From assembly GCA_003520455.1 (NCBI GenBank), contig DOUV01000618.1:1-11351 (forward strand): 11,351 nucleotides of DNA, given 5' to 3'. Shown in pieces: positions 1-7,279 of the stretch; positions within the stretch are counted from its first letter, which is position 1, and each line of letters starts with the position of its first letter. The DNA is from Chloroflexota bacterium (GTDB lineage: Bacteria > Chloroflexota > Anaerolineae > Ardenticatenales > Ardenticatenaceae). The position numbers were made by a program, and so were the translations under genes. Below the pieces are notes generated by a model, which ran no database searches, was not told the DNA's origin, and worked only from the letters and a program-made list of their open reading frames with translations.

Positions 1-115
1 GTCGGATGAATGTGGAAAGGGGCAACAGCGCGCTGAAGCGCGTACTACGAGCCGCTCGCCCTCCCGGAAGGCGATTTCGCCACCAGGATCAGCCCTGGCC
101 AAGGGGAAAAGAGCA
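1..115. other. Left-edge intergenic DNA with short hairpins
   Basis: No gene is seen. The stretch holds three small perfect inverted repeats: CGCGC-TGAA-GCGCG at 29-42, GGCGA-TT-TCGCC at 70-81 and CCAGG-ATCAGC-CCTGG at 83-98. None is followed by a T-run on either strand, so I do not call a terminator. The text around 28-53 (a GC hairpin followed by TACTACGAGCC) resembles short dispersed repeats I associate with Chloroflexota genomes; this is recollection and cannot be tested from one copy. Confidence 0.35.
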
Positions 116-144
116 TTGACAATGTTGTATACAATTCGTATACT
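116..144 (+). promoter_or_regulatory. Sigma70-type promoter of the gntR gene
   Basis: A perfect -35 box TTGACA lies at 116-121 and a -10 box TATACT at 139-144 (one mismatch to TATAAT), separated by exactly 17 bp. Transcription would begin near 150-152, leaving a leader of about 40 nt before the ATG at 190. It is the only near-consensus promoter I see in front of the catabolic locus, and it could drive either gntR alone or the whole set. Confidence 0.8.
119..142 (+). promoter_or_regulatory. Predicted GntR/FCD operator overlapping the promoter
   Basis: The central element TTGTATACAA (125-134) is a perfect 10-bp palindrome and fits the general FadR-subfamily operator form (GT...AC dyad). It overlaps two further dyads: ACAA-TG-TTGT (119-128) and TATAC-AATTC-GTATA (128-142). 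Together they cover the spacer and most of the -10 box, so bound protein would block RNA polymerase. The natural ligand is the GntR protein encoded 48 bp downstream, which implies autorepression. No second perfect copy is seen upstream of the transporter genes. Confidence 0.65.
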
Positions 145-189
145 GGCTGAATCCAAGATTCAGGCTATCGTGCTACGGGCTGCATCTCA

Positions 190-828
190 ATGGCAACAAC
201 AGTTGACCGTGACAGAAACGTTCCTCTCCGACAACAGATTCACGAAGTACTCAAGTATGAGATCTTGACTGGTAGCCTGAAGGCTGGCCAGGTTATTGGC
301 GAGGAGGCGTTGGCAGACCGTTATGGTTCCAGCCGCACACCCGTGCGCGAAGTGTTGCGATCCCTCGAGCAAGAGGGACTTGTGCAGTACTACCCGCATC
401 GCGGGTACCACGTTGCTGAATTCAAGCTGGATGACGTTCTCGATGTCTTTCAAGTCCGCATGATGCTCGAACCTGAAGCGGCCTCTCTCGCCGCGACCTG
501 GGCGACGCCAGAAGATATGGAGCGTCTGGAGGAGCTGGCTCGCGAAAATGTATCCTCCACCGAAGCCGGAGAGGCAAGTTTGCGATTCCACAGGTCCATT
601 GCCGAGCTTACCGGGAATCGACTCCTGGCCGGCCTGGTTGAGCAGTTGAACGAGCGCATATGGCTTTTTGGCAGGGCCTATCTGGCGCCTGTGAACCCGC
701 AAGAGGACGACTTGGGCCATTTCAAGATTATCGAGGCATTGCGCCAGGGAGATCCCGAAGGCGCGCGCGACGCAATGCGAGAGCATCTCGAACATATTCG
801 GCAACGCCTTTCCCGCCGGCTCGTGTGA
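190..828 (+). CDS. GntR-family transcriptional regulator, FadR/FCD subfamily
   Basis: A 212-aa protein of usual size for the subfamily. Residues about 10-75 form the GntR winged helix: PLRQQI at 12-17, helix-turn-helix around EEALADRYGSSRTPVREVLRSL (38-59), and a wing ending GLVQYYPHRGYHV (63-75). Residues about 80-208 are the all-helical FCD ligand-binding domain, with R90 of the VRMMLE segment, FH at 133-134, H177 and H199. In characterised FCD proteins a metal is held by Asp-x3-His plus two later His. Here the His set is kept (H134, H177, H199) but the Asp position is S130. The family senses small carboxylates, which fits control of the downstream transporter and decarboxylase genes. No clear Shine-Dalgarno precedes the ATG; that start is chosen because it precedes the conserved N-terminus and lies about 40 nt from the predicted transcription start. 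Confidence 0.93.
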   Translation: MATTVDRDRNVPLRQQIHEVLKYEILTGSLKAGQVIGEEALADRYGSSRTPVREVLRSLEQEGLVQYYPHRGYHVAEFKLDDVLDVFQVRMMLEPEAASLAATWATPEDMERLEELARENVSSTEAGEASLRFHRSIAELTGNRLLAGLVEQLNERIWLFGRAYLAPVNPQEDDLGHFKIIEALRQGDPEGARDAMREHLEHIRQRLSRRLV

Positions 829-1024
829 GCCATAGATGAGGTTTTGTGAGAGCGAGAAACTCCCTCATCCTGATCGAGACATCCTGATCAATGTGAAGTG
901 GATAGAGACTTGTTATTCCCTCAAGCACGACCGCGACCCCACCCGGAATTCCACCTCGTGACGCCTGCCGCCCAGTACGGATGGGAATCATCAACCACTC
1001 CTCTCAAGGAACAGGAGGTTCGTT
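829..1024 (+). other. Leader between gntR and the binding-protein gene
   Basis: No gene is seen here. An imperfect stem follows the gntR stop: GATGAG (835-840) with CTCATC (864-869), continued by GTTT (841-844) with AAAC (857-860) across a 3-nt bulge. Just after it lies a 10-bp direct repeat, CATCCTGATC at 866-875 and 880-889, spaced 14 bp. There is no T-run, so read-through from gntR is possible. I could not find a convincing second promoter. Confidence 0.4.
1013..1018 (+). promoter_or_regulatory. Ribosome binding site fixing a GTG start
   Basis: AGGAGG sits 6 nt before the GTG at 1025. This supports the GTG over the internal ATG (codon 26, about position 1100), which has no such site, and therefore supports the 25-residue extension ahead of the twin-arginine motif. 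Confidence 0.8.
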
Positions 1025-2782
1025 GTGGCACGAGACAGGCTGAGTAGTGACGCACTTGAACTGACGCAAAGATTAGCCGCCTTTTACGAACGCCACGGCA
1101 TGAGCCGGCGTGACTTTGTGAGAATTCTCAGTACCGGCGTCGCTGCGGCTGCGGCCGCACCCTTTATTCAGGCGTGCGCCCCACAAGCAACCCCCAGACC
1201 TGAGGAGGAAGCTCCCAAGGAGCCGGCCGCACGTCCCACCTCTGCCCCGGTTGTACAATCGACCCCGGTGCCGGCTGCCCCGGCCGAAGCCGCGCTTCTC
1301 GTCTATGCGTCTCTCTCAGACATTAGCAATATCGACCCGCATATCGGCACCGGTCTCTCTAACAATGAGACGCTGCGCTCACTCTACGATTCGTTGCTCG
1401 ACTTTCGTGGAAATCCGCCCGAACTGGTGCCGAATCTAGTGCGCGAGTGGTCAGCGACCCCGGACGGACAAGAATGGACACTGAACCTGGCACCGAACGC
1501 CAAATTCCACGATGGCTCCGCGGTTACGGCCCAAGATGTGGTTTACTCTTTCCAGCGCCTCCTCCGTAAGAAGAAGGGGTCAGCCTGGATGTTTCAGACA
1601 ATCATGGACGAGGAGAGTATTGAGGCAGTAGACGATCACACTGTAAAGATTCGTCTTACACAGCCCTACGCTCCATTCGAGGCAACGTTGCCCTGGCTGT
1701 TTGTGGTGAATCAGAAGCTGGTCGCGGCGAACGAGCAGGCTGGAGACGAAGGGGAAGCCTGGCTCACCCAAAACGAAGCCGGTTCCGGCCCCTTTACCAT
1801 CAAGCGATGGGAACCAGGCAATCTGTACGAATTCGAGGCGGTGCCGGACTATTGGGGTGGCTGGCCGAGCGAAGGGAGGCTGAGTGGATACATTTGGCGG
1901 ATCACTCGTGAGTCCTCCTCGATGCGTCTCGCCCTGTTGAGCGGTGAAGCGCATATTGCCCAACCGCTCTCCAACGATGATGTTCAGGCGCTGCGTAATG
2001 AACCTGACGTCATCATCAATGATGATCTGAGTTCTCTGACCTATATCATTAAGATCAACAATCAGCGCGACCCAACTGCAGATGTCCACGTGCGTCGGGC
2101 AATTGCCTATGCCATGGACTATGAGGGCTTCGTCAAGTCCCAGGCGAACCGCCACATCCTGGCCAAAGGTTATCTCCTGCCAAATTTCGAGCCGTGGTAT
2201 AACCCCGATGCCTGGATCTATAACACCGATCTCGACAAAGCCAAACAGGAGCTTTCCGAGAGCGAGCATCCCGAGGGCGGGTTCGAACTCGAATTCGCCT
2301 ACGTGACCGGCCTTAACTTCGAGGAACAGACCGGCCTGATCCTGCTTGATCAACTGTCCGGGCTGAACATCAAGGTCAAACTCACCCCCATGACGTTCCC
2401 GGATATGGTCGGACGCATGACGGACGCCAGCACCGCGCCGCATCTGATGGCGATTGCAACCGACGCCGCATATCCGGACCCTGATGCCGTCTTGTGGGCG
2501 GCCTACCATTCCAGTCAGGCCGGGAAAACGTACGCCGCGGCCTCCCACTACCAGAACCCGGAAGTGGATCGCCTGCTCGAAGAAGGGCGCGCCACAACCG
2601 ATCCTGCGCGCCGAAAGGAAATCTATGACCAGGTACAAGAGAAGCTCGCACAAGACTGCCCGGAGATTCCGCTTACGAATATCGTCTGGAATGCGGTCAG
2701 GCGCAAGAACGTGGGTGGATGGATCTATACACCGATCACCGGTGGCGTATATTTGAAGAGGCTATACCTCACCAAAGCGTGA
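1025..2782 (+). CDS. ABC transporter solute-binding lipoprotein, SBP_bac_5 (peptide/nickel-type)
   Basis: A 585-aa extracytoplasmic binding protein that would capture substrate and hand it to the two permeases downstream. After about 25 residues comes a twin-arginine signal (SRRDFVR, 27-33), an Ala-rich hydrophobic stretch and a lipobox FIQAC with the lipidated Cys at 51, so the mature protein is probably a Tat-exported, membrane-anchored lipoprotein. A Pro/Ala/Glu-rich linker (about 52-88) separates the anchor from the binding domain. The family signature appears at about 150-180 (NLAPNAKFHDGSAVTAQDVV) and as YDSLLDF earlier; the C-terminal lobe ends with a typical LYDQV/IYDQVQEKL-like segment. 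SBP_bac_5 members bind peptides, metals, opines, sugars or other small molecules, so the name does not fix the ligand. The adjacent enzymes suggest a small organic acid or a cyclic or amide compound. Confidence 0.93.
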   Translation: MARDRLSSDALELTQRLAAFYERHGMSRRDFVRILSTGVAAAAAAPFIQACAPQATPRPEEEAPKEPAARPTSAPVVQSTPVPAAPAEAALLVYASLSDISNIDPHIGTGLSNNETLRSLYDSLLDFRGNPPELVPNLVREWSATPDGQEWTLNLAPNAKFHDGSAVTAQDVVYSFQRLLRKKKGSAWMFQTIMDEESIEAVDDHTVKIRLTQPYAPFEATLPWLFVVNQKLVAANEQAGDEGEAWLTQNEAGSGPFTIKRWEPGNLYEFEAVPDYWGGWPSEGRLSGYIWRITRESSSMRLALLSGEAHIAQPLSNDDVQALRNEPDVIINDDLSSLTYIIKINNQRDPTADVHVRRAIAYAMDYEGFVKSQANRHILAKGYLLPNFEPWYNPDAWIYNTDLDKAKQELSESEHPEGGFELEFAYVTGLNFEEQTGLILLDQLSGLNIKVKLTPMTFPDMVGRMTDASTAPHLMAIATDAAYPDPDAVLWAAYHSSQAGKTYAAASHYQNPEVDRLLEEGRATTDPARRKEIYDQVQEKLAQDCPEIPLTNIVWNAVRRKNVGGWIYTPITGGVYLKRLYLTKA

Positions 2783-2799
2783 TCATCGATCGTCTTCCA

Positions 2800-2845
2800 C
2801 TGGGCGGTGGTGGCGTTGCCAAGGTCTCGCGCCATAGCCGCCCAG
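2800..2845 (+). other. Strong stem-loop after the binding-protein gene
   Basis: An outer perfect 8-bp stem CTGGGCGG (2800-2807) / CCGCCCAG (2838-2845) encloses a symmetric 3x3 internal loop. Inside that is a 5-bp stem TGGCG (2811-2815) / CGCCA (2830-2834) with a 14-nt loop. No U-run follows, so it is not a classical terminator. Between binding-protein and permease genes, such structures commonly protect the upstream mRNA 3' end and raise binding protein over permease. Confidence 0.65.
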
Positions 2846-2856
2846 GATCATCTTCT

Positions 2857-2886
2857 GATGGAATGGGCGTGCGCCCACTTCCCATC
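2857..2886 (+). other. Second stem-loop before the permease genes
   Basis: GATGG (2857-2861) pairs with CCATC (2882-2886), and TGGGC (2864-2868) pairs with GCCCA (2873-2877) around a GTGC tetraloop, with a small asymmetric internal loop between the two stems. It lies only 12 nt after the first stem-loop and ends 23 nt before the dppB-type ATG. Again there is no U-run. It could be an RNA-processing or stability element, or it could lower translation initiation of the permease. Confidence 0.55.
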
Positions 2887-2909
2887 ACTCCTGTGGATGT
2901 GCTGAGACA

Positions 2910-3935
2910 ATGGGCCTGGGTAAGTTTGTTCTCCAGCGTGTACTCCTCTTGATCCCGGTGTTGTTTGGTATCAGCGTTTTGACCTTCACCATCTCCCATC
3001 TGGTCCCGGGAGACCCGGCCCGGCTGGCTGCCGGGCCGCAAGCCACCCAGGAGATGGTTGAACAGATCAGACGGGAATTCCGTCTCGATCGGCCATTGAT
3101 CGTGCAATATGTTGGCTACACCGCCGGGTTGCTGCGGGGCGATTGGGGTAAATCCATCCTGAGCCGCCGTCCGGTGATCGAGGATCTGGCGAACTATTGG
3201 CCCGCGACGCTGGAGCTTGCGCTCGCTGCGATGGTGATCGCGGCAGCCATCGGCATCCCCCTCGGCGTGCTTTCGGGTGTCTGGCATGGCTCGTGGGTTG
3301 ACCATATCTCCAGGCTACTCTCGCTGTTTGGGGTGAGCATCCCCGCATTCTGGCTCGCCATCCTGATTCGCTACGCGATTGTTCTCGAATTCGGCTGGTT
3401 TCCGATCAGCGGTCGGCTCTCGATATCGGTTCCGCCGCCGGATTCTATTACCAGGATGTACCTGGTCGATAGTGTCCTGACCGGGAACCATGCCGCCTTC
3501 TTTGATGCCCTGCTTCACATTGCGTGGCCGGCCCTGAGCCTGTCGCTTGCCCCCCTTGCGGTTATCACGCGAATGACCCGCTCCAGTATGCTGGAAGTGC
3601 TCGGGCAGGACTACATTCGGACGGCGCGAAGCAAGGGCCTGGCGGAGCATACCGTTCTCTTTCGGCACGCGCTGAGGAATGCCCTCATCCCCACCGTTGC
3701 CATGATGGGCCTTTCATTTGGATGGCTAATGGGTGGCTCTGTCCTGATCGAGACCGTGTTTGACTGGCCCGGCATCGGATTGTACGCCGTCAATGCGGCT
3801 TTAACGCTGGATTTTATGCCCCTGATGGGTATCGCCTTGCTGTACGGCATCATTTTCACTCTGCTTAATCTCGCGACCGACATCGCCTACGGCTTCTTAG
3901 ATCCCCGGATTCGCTACGGAGAGGGCAAAGGGTGA
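2910..3935 (+). CDS. ABC transporter permease, DppB/OppB type
   Basis: A 341-aa inner-membrane permease that pairs with the next gene to form the channel of the importer. The N-terminus has the DppB hallmark: a basic start, then a hydrophobic helix (about 9-30, with LLLIPVLFGISVLTF) and the periplasmic HLVPGDPA motif (about 31-38). Further membrane segments are seen at about 98-122, 133-157, 200-220, 270-292 and 300-325. The cytoplasmic EAA-type loop that contacts the ATPase is at about 230-262 (GQDYIRTARSKGL, then RHALRNALIP). The C-terminus ends LDPRIRYG, as usual. The ATG at 2910 has no strong Shine-Dalgarno, but the reading frame upstream lacks a better candidate. Four bases overlap the next gene. 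Confidence 0.94.
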   Translation: MGLGKFVLQRVLLLIPVLFGISVLTFTISHLVPGDPARLAAGPQATQEMVEQIRREFRLDRPLIVQYVGYTAGLLRGDWGKSILSRRPVIEDLANYWPATLELALAAMVIAAAIGIPLGVLSGVWHGSWVDHISRLLSLFGVSIPAFWLAILIRYAIVLEFGWFPISGRLSISVPPPDSITRMYLVDSVLTGNHAAFFDALLHIAWPALSLSLAPLAVITRMTRSSMLEVLGQDYIRTARSKGLAEHTVLFRHALRNALIPTVAMMGLSFGWLMGGSVLIETVFDWPGIGLYAVNAALTLDFMPLMGIALLYGIIFTLLNLATDIAYGFLDPRIRYGEGKG

Positions 3936-4837
3936 GCACATTAGAAGTTGGACGTGGCCTGCACACGCCACTCCGGGTAGCACGGGGCGACGGGCTCGGG
4001 CGGACCGTACGGCGATTTCGCCAGAATCCGCTGTCGATGGTCGGACTCCTCTTGATCGCGTTCATGCTCCTTGTTGCGCTGTTGGCCCCGTTGCTCGTCC
4101 GTTATCCGCGCGATATTACCGGAGCCGTCCATATCGCCGACAGATTGCAGCCGCCGTCTCGAGCGCATTACTTTGGCACGGACGACGTCGGGCGTGACGT
4201 CTTCTCGCGCACCGTGGCCGGTGCCAGGATCTCGCTCGGCGTTGGGGTTGTTGTGATCCTCGTGGCTGCCGGTATTGGTGTCACGCTCGGTTCCATTGGC
4301 GGGTATTGGGGTGGGCGCGTAGAGACCACGATCATGCGCGTTACGGATGTGTTCCTGGCGATTCCGGCGCTCGTTCTGGCGATGGCAATTGCGGCGGCGC
4401 TCGGTCCGAGCCTCTTGAACGTCATGCTTGCCATCGCGTTGGTGGCGTGGCCTGGCTACTGCCGGCTGAGTCAAGCCGCGGTGCTGACAGGGAAACAGGC
4501 ATCATACGTTGATGCGGCGCGGGCAATCGGGGCGGCGGACGCGAGGATCATGTTTCACCACATTTTGCCGAATACGGTGTCGCCGATCGTCGTGAAGGCT
4601 TCGATGGATTTTGGCTTTGCTGTGCTGACGACAGCAAGCCTCGGCTTCATCGGTCTCGGTGCGCAGCCCCCGACCCCCGACTGGGGCCAGATGCTGGCCA
4701 CCGGTCGACAATATTTGCCGGAAGCGTGGTGGTACTCGACCTTCCCAGGGCTGGCAATATTTCTGACTGTCCTAGGGTTTAGCCTGCTCGGTGATGGGCT
4801 CCGAGACATGCTCGATCCTCGGCTGCGGTTTCGTTAG
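3932..4837 (+). CDS. ABC transporter permease, DppC/OppC type
   Basis: A 301-aa partner permease. It starts at a GTG within the GTGA overlap with the preceding stop codon, which indicates translational coupling and 1:1 production of the two channel subunits. The N-terminus carries RRFRQNPLSMVGLLLI (about 27-42, the typical DppC entry), then HYFGTDDVGRDVFSR (about 78-93), the family's conserved linker. The EAA loop is at about 187-220 (YVDAARAIGA, then FHHILPNT), and the C-terminus is the standard GDGLRDMLDPRLR. Six transmembrane segments are expected. No DppD/DppF-type ATPase follows; the next gene is an enzyme, so the importer must use an ATPase encoded elsewhere. Confidence 0.94.
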   Translation: MSTLEVGRGLHTPLRVARGDGLGRTVRRFRQNPLSMVGLLLIAFMLLVALLAPLLVRYPRDITGAVHIADRLQPPSRAHYFGTDDVGRDVFSRTVAGARISLGVGVVVILVAAGIGVTLGSIGGYWGGRVETTIMRVTDVFLAIPALVLAMAIAAALGPSLLNVMLAIALVAWPGYCRLSQAAVLTGKQASYVDAARAIGAADARIMFHHILPNTVSPIVVKASMDFGFAVLTTASLGFIGLGAQPPTPDWGQMLATGRQYLPEAWWYSTFPGLAIFLTVLGFSLLGDGLRDMLDPRLRFR

Positions 4838-4867
4838 GGTCTCGATCTTTTTACCCAACTTTTGTGC

Positions 4868-4873
4868 GGAGGT
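4868..4873 (+). promoter_or_regulatory. Ribosome binding site fixing the DUF917 start
   Basis: GGAGGT lies 9 nt before the ATG at 4883. It overlaps the first codons of an alternative in-frame TTG start at 4862, which is thereby rejected. The gap to the upstream permease stop is 45 nt. Confidence 0.8.
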
Positions 4874-4882
4874 ACTCCTCTC

Positions 4883-6133
4883 ATGGCTCTCCGGGAACTT
4901 CAGGCTGAAGATCTGTGGAACATCATCGTCGGCAGCACGGTGCTGGCCACAGGCGGCGGCGGCATTGCGCCCAGCCGAGAACTCTTCGAGCATTTCACCC
5001 GCTCGACTTTCGAGTCGGGCTTGAAACCGGCGATGGTTGACGCCGAGGATCTCGCCGATGACGGGATGGTGTACCGGCGGACCGGTGCCGGCGGTATGGT
5101 CCGCCGGGAGGATAAGGAGAAGTGGTTGATCAACCCTGGGTTAGAGGCCCGCTGGCGACCCGACAGCGGATTTGACCAGCGAAAGTGGATCAAGGAGCGC
5201 TTGCGGGAGCTCGAGTATCTGTATCCGATTCCGGCGTGGTCTTCACGACCAGACGAGACCTGGAGCGCTGACGTCGCCGAGCGGCGGCTCCAGGAACTTA
5301 TTGGGAAACCACCGGCTGCCTACATCGCCTCTGAGGTTGGCCCGAATTTGTTGCAGAAATTCCTCAAAGCAGCACAAGAAGGGAAGCCCCTGGTCGACGC
5401 GGATACTGCCGGCTATCGGGCCGTACCCGAGAATTCCCTCTGCTCGCTTGCGGTGCACGAAGCCCCGATCGCACCTGTCGTCCTGGCAACGCCATGGGGC
5501 GATTTGATCGTGTACGAGAAAGTCCTCAACTGGCAGCGGTTGGAGGATCTGAATCGTCAGATTGCTGTCTCGTGTGGTGGCGAAGTGCACGGCTGGATGG
5601 CGCACGAAGGGCGAGTGATCAAATCGGCGGCGGTCGCCGGCTCTCTAAGTAAGGCCCATGCTATCGGTGAGGCGCTCAAGCAGGCGTCACAATCGCAGCG
5701 TGACCTCGTGCAGGCGGTTGCCGAAGCAGCTGGCGGGCACATTCTCTTCCGTGGCACAGTGCGCGCACAGGTAAACGAAGATAAAGGCGGATTTATCTGG
5801 GGTGATATCTATCTCGAGGGGATCGACCGGTTCCAGGGTCAATTTTTCAGGATATGGTACAAAAATGAGAACCACATGTCGTGGCTCGATAACCGCCCGT
5901 TTGTGATGTCGCCGGATTTGATCACAGTCGTCGATGGCAAGAGTGGCGTCGGCCTCTCGAATTTTGCGGTAAAAGAGTGGCAATGGGGACGTGAAGTAGC
6001 TGTCCTGGGCATTCCATGCGCGCCCGTGTGGCGGAGTGAGATGGGATTACGCATCTTCCACCCATGGCGGTGGGGATTTGCTCTTGAGTACGTTCCGATC
6101 GAGCAGCGCCTCGCCGAGTTTGGCCTCGCCTGA
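4883..6133 (+). CDS. DUF917 family protein (hydantoinase/oxoprolinase-related, S-methyl-thiohydantoin desulfurase-like)
   Basis: A 416-aa protein. The N-terminus LQAEDLWNIIVGSTVLATGGGG (6-27) is the family's glycine-rich opening. PAAYIASEVGPN and LVDADTAGYRAVPE in the first half match the conserved ExGxN and D-D-GRA-PE blocks. The end, with LGIPCAPVWRS, HPWRWGF and LEYVPIE, matches the DUF917 tail. Known members are related to HyuA-type hydantoinase/oxoprolinase proteins, and some act on thiohydantoin derivatives, but most are uncharacterised, so activity on a cyclic amide or a related C-N bond is an inference. The middle region (residues about 60-135, with an RRTGAGGMVRRED stretch) is less typical. 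It sits between the transporter and two further metabolic enzymes, 51 nt before the next start, so it is probably a core step of the pathway. Confidence 0.82.
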   Translation: MALRELQAEDLWNIIVGSTVLATGGGGIAPSRELFEHFTRSTFESGLKPAMVDAEDLADDGMVYRRTGAGGMVRREDKEKWLINPGLEARWRPDSGFDQRKWIKERLRELEYLYPIPAWSSRPDETWSADVAERRLQELIGKPPAAYIASEVGPNLLQKFLKAAQEGKPLVDADTAGYRAVPENSLCSLAVHEAPIAPVVLATPWGDLIVYEKVLNWQRLEDLNRQIAVSCGGEVHGWMAHEGRVIKSAAVAGSLSKAHAIGEALKQASQSQRDLVQAVAEAAGGHILFRGTVRAQVNEDKGGFIWGDIYLEGIDRFQGQFFRIWYKNENHMSWLDNRPFVMSPDLITVVDGKSGVGLSNFAVKEWQWGREVAVLGIPCAPVWRSEMGLRIFHPWRWGFALEYVPIEQRLAEFGLA

Positions 6134-6184
6134 GCAGCAGGAATCGAAACGCAAATCGCGAGAAGGCGATACGAGGAGGCTCTG

Positions 6185-7255
6185 ATGCCGTGGGTTGAGA
6201 AGCAAGAGATTCTTGCAGGTGTCCTCAATATGTGTGAGAGTAACCTGGGCATTCAGCCGGGCGAATCAATCCTCGTCCTGACTGATCCGCCGACGCTTGC
6301 CGAATGGGCCGAGCTCGAGCCTGACGACCTTATCGCTGTCCTTGAGCGGAGCCATCTGGCAAAAATCGTGGCCGGGATCATCGCCGAGAAATATAGCGAT
6401 AACGTGGTCGAATTCTATCCCTTTCCGGCGACACCGCGAGGCGGCGCGGAACCGGCACCAGAAGTTGCCGCAAAGATGAAGGACTTTCCCGTCATAGTGA
6501 TGATTACCTCCAAGTCTCTCAGCCATACAGTTGCCAGACACGAAGCAAGCCGCCTTGGCGCTCGAATTGCCAGTACCAGCTTTACAGCTCGGATGTTTTT
6601 GCCGGACGGACCAATGAGTGCGGATTACGACCGGATTGCCGCTGATAGTCGCCTGGTTGCGGATCTCTTGAGCCGGACCGGGCATGTTCGGGTAACATCC
6701 TCAGCGGGAACTGATATTGCTTTCAGAACCGGTAACCGTTCGGCGCACGCCGATGATGGCCTGCTTCGCCGGTCCGGTGCTTTTGGAAATTTACCGGCCG
6801 GAGAAGCCTTTATTGCGCCGGTGGAAGGCAGCGCTGAAGGCACGATCGTCGTATCACCCGGCTGGTTCAGGGGGCTGACAAAGTATATGACTCTTCAGTT
6901 CTCCAGGGGACTCGTAGTATCGGTAGAAGGCGGCGGTGCGGTTGGAGGGCAGATCCGGAACGTCCTCGGGCTTGATGACGATGCGAGGCATCTCGAGCCC
7001 TTTCGCTCGCGCCGCAACCTGGCCGAATTGGGAGTCGGGACTAATCCTCAGGCCAGCTCACTCGAGACCGGGCTGGAAGCCGAAAAGATCCGCGGAACAG
7101 TTCACCTGGCTGTCGGAGATAACGCTCATTTTGGTGGGGCGACTTCGGCCGACTATCATCGTGACTTTGTCATCCCGGAAGCGACGTTCTGGCTGGACGG
7201 TACCCTCGTGATGGAGCAGGGCCATTTTGTCGGTCCGTTGAGCAGCCTGGCGTAG
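6185..7255 (+). CDS. M29 aminopeptidase / 2,5-dihydroxypyridine dioxygenase (NicX)-like metalloenzyme
   Basis: A 356-aa protein of the COG2309 fold. The signatures are NLPAGEAFIAP (202-212, with E207), VEGS (213-216), NLAELGVGTNP (278-288), GTVHLAVGDNAHFGG (304-318, with H307) and the H-x-D pair H325/D327 in YHRDFV. These are the expected metal ligands of the family. Members include thermophilic M29 aminopeptidases and NicX, an Fe(II) ring-cleaving dioxygenase of nicotinate degradation whose metal site is also two His and an Asp. At 356 residues it is shorter than the roughly 400-residue peptidases and close to NicX in size. Next to a decarboxylase and a hydantoinase-like gene, a ring-cleaving or amidase-type role is at least as likely as peptidase. 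The start has a strong GAGGAGG at 6173-6179, 5 nt upstream. Confidence 0.8.
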   Translation: MPWVEKQEILAGVLNMCESNLGIQPGESILVLTDPPTLAEWAELEPDDLIAVLERSHLAKIVAGIIAEKYSDNVVEFYPFPATPRGGAEPAPEVAAKMKDFPVIVMITSKSLSHTVARHEASRLGARIASTSFTARMFLPDGPMSADYDRIAADSRLVADLLSRTGHVRVTSSAGTDIAFRTGNRSAHADDGLLRRSGAFGNLPAGEAFIAPVEGSAEGTIVVSPGWFRGLTKYMTLQFSRGLVVSVEGGGAVGGQIRNVLGLDDDARHLEPFRSRRNLAELGVGTNPQASSLETGLEAEKIRGTVHLAVGDNAHFGGATSADYHRDFVIPEATFWLDGTLVMEQGHFVGPLSSLA

Positions 7256-7279
7256 GACCGGCATCAAATCAACCGTTCG

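Noticed and set aside
83..98. Hairpin CCAGG...CCTGG as a terminator of an upstream gene
   Set aside because: No T-run follows on either strand and the stem is only 5 bp.
1580..2653. 357-aa minus-strand open frame inside the binding-protein gene
   Set aside because: It lies antisense to a clear SBP_bac_5 protein and has no domain of its own.
4862..4882. TTG start for the DUF917 gene
   Set aside because: It would overlap the Shine-Dalgarno of the ATG at 4883, and the seven extra residues are not family-like.
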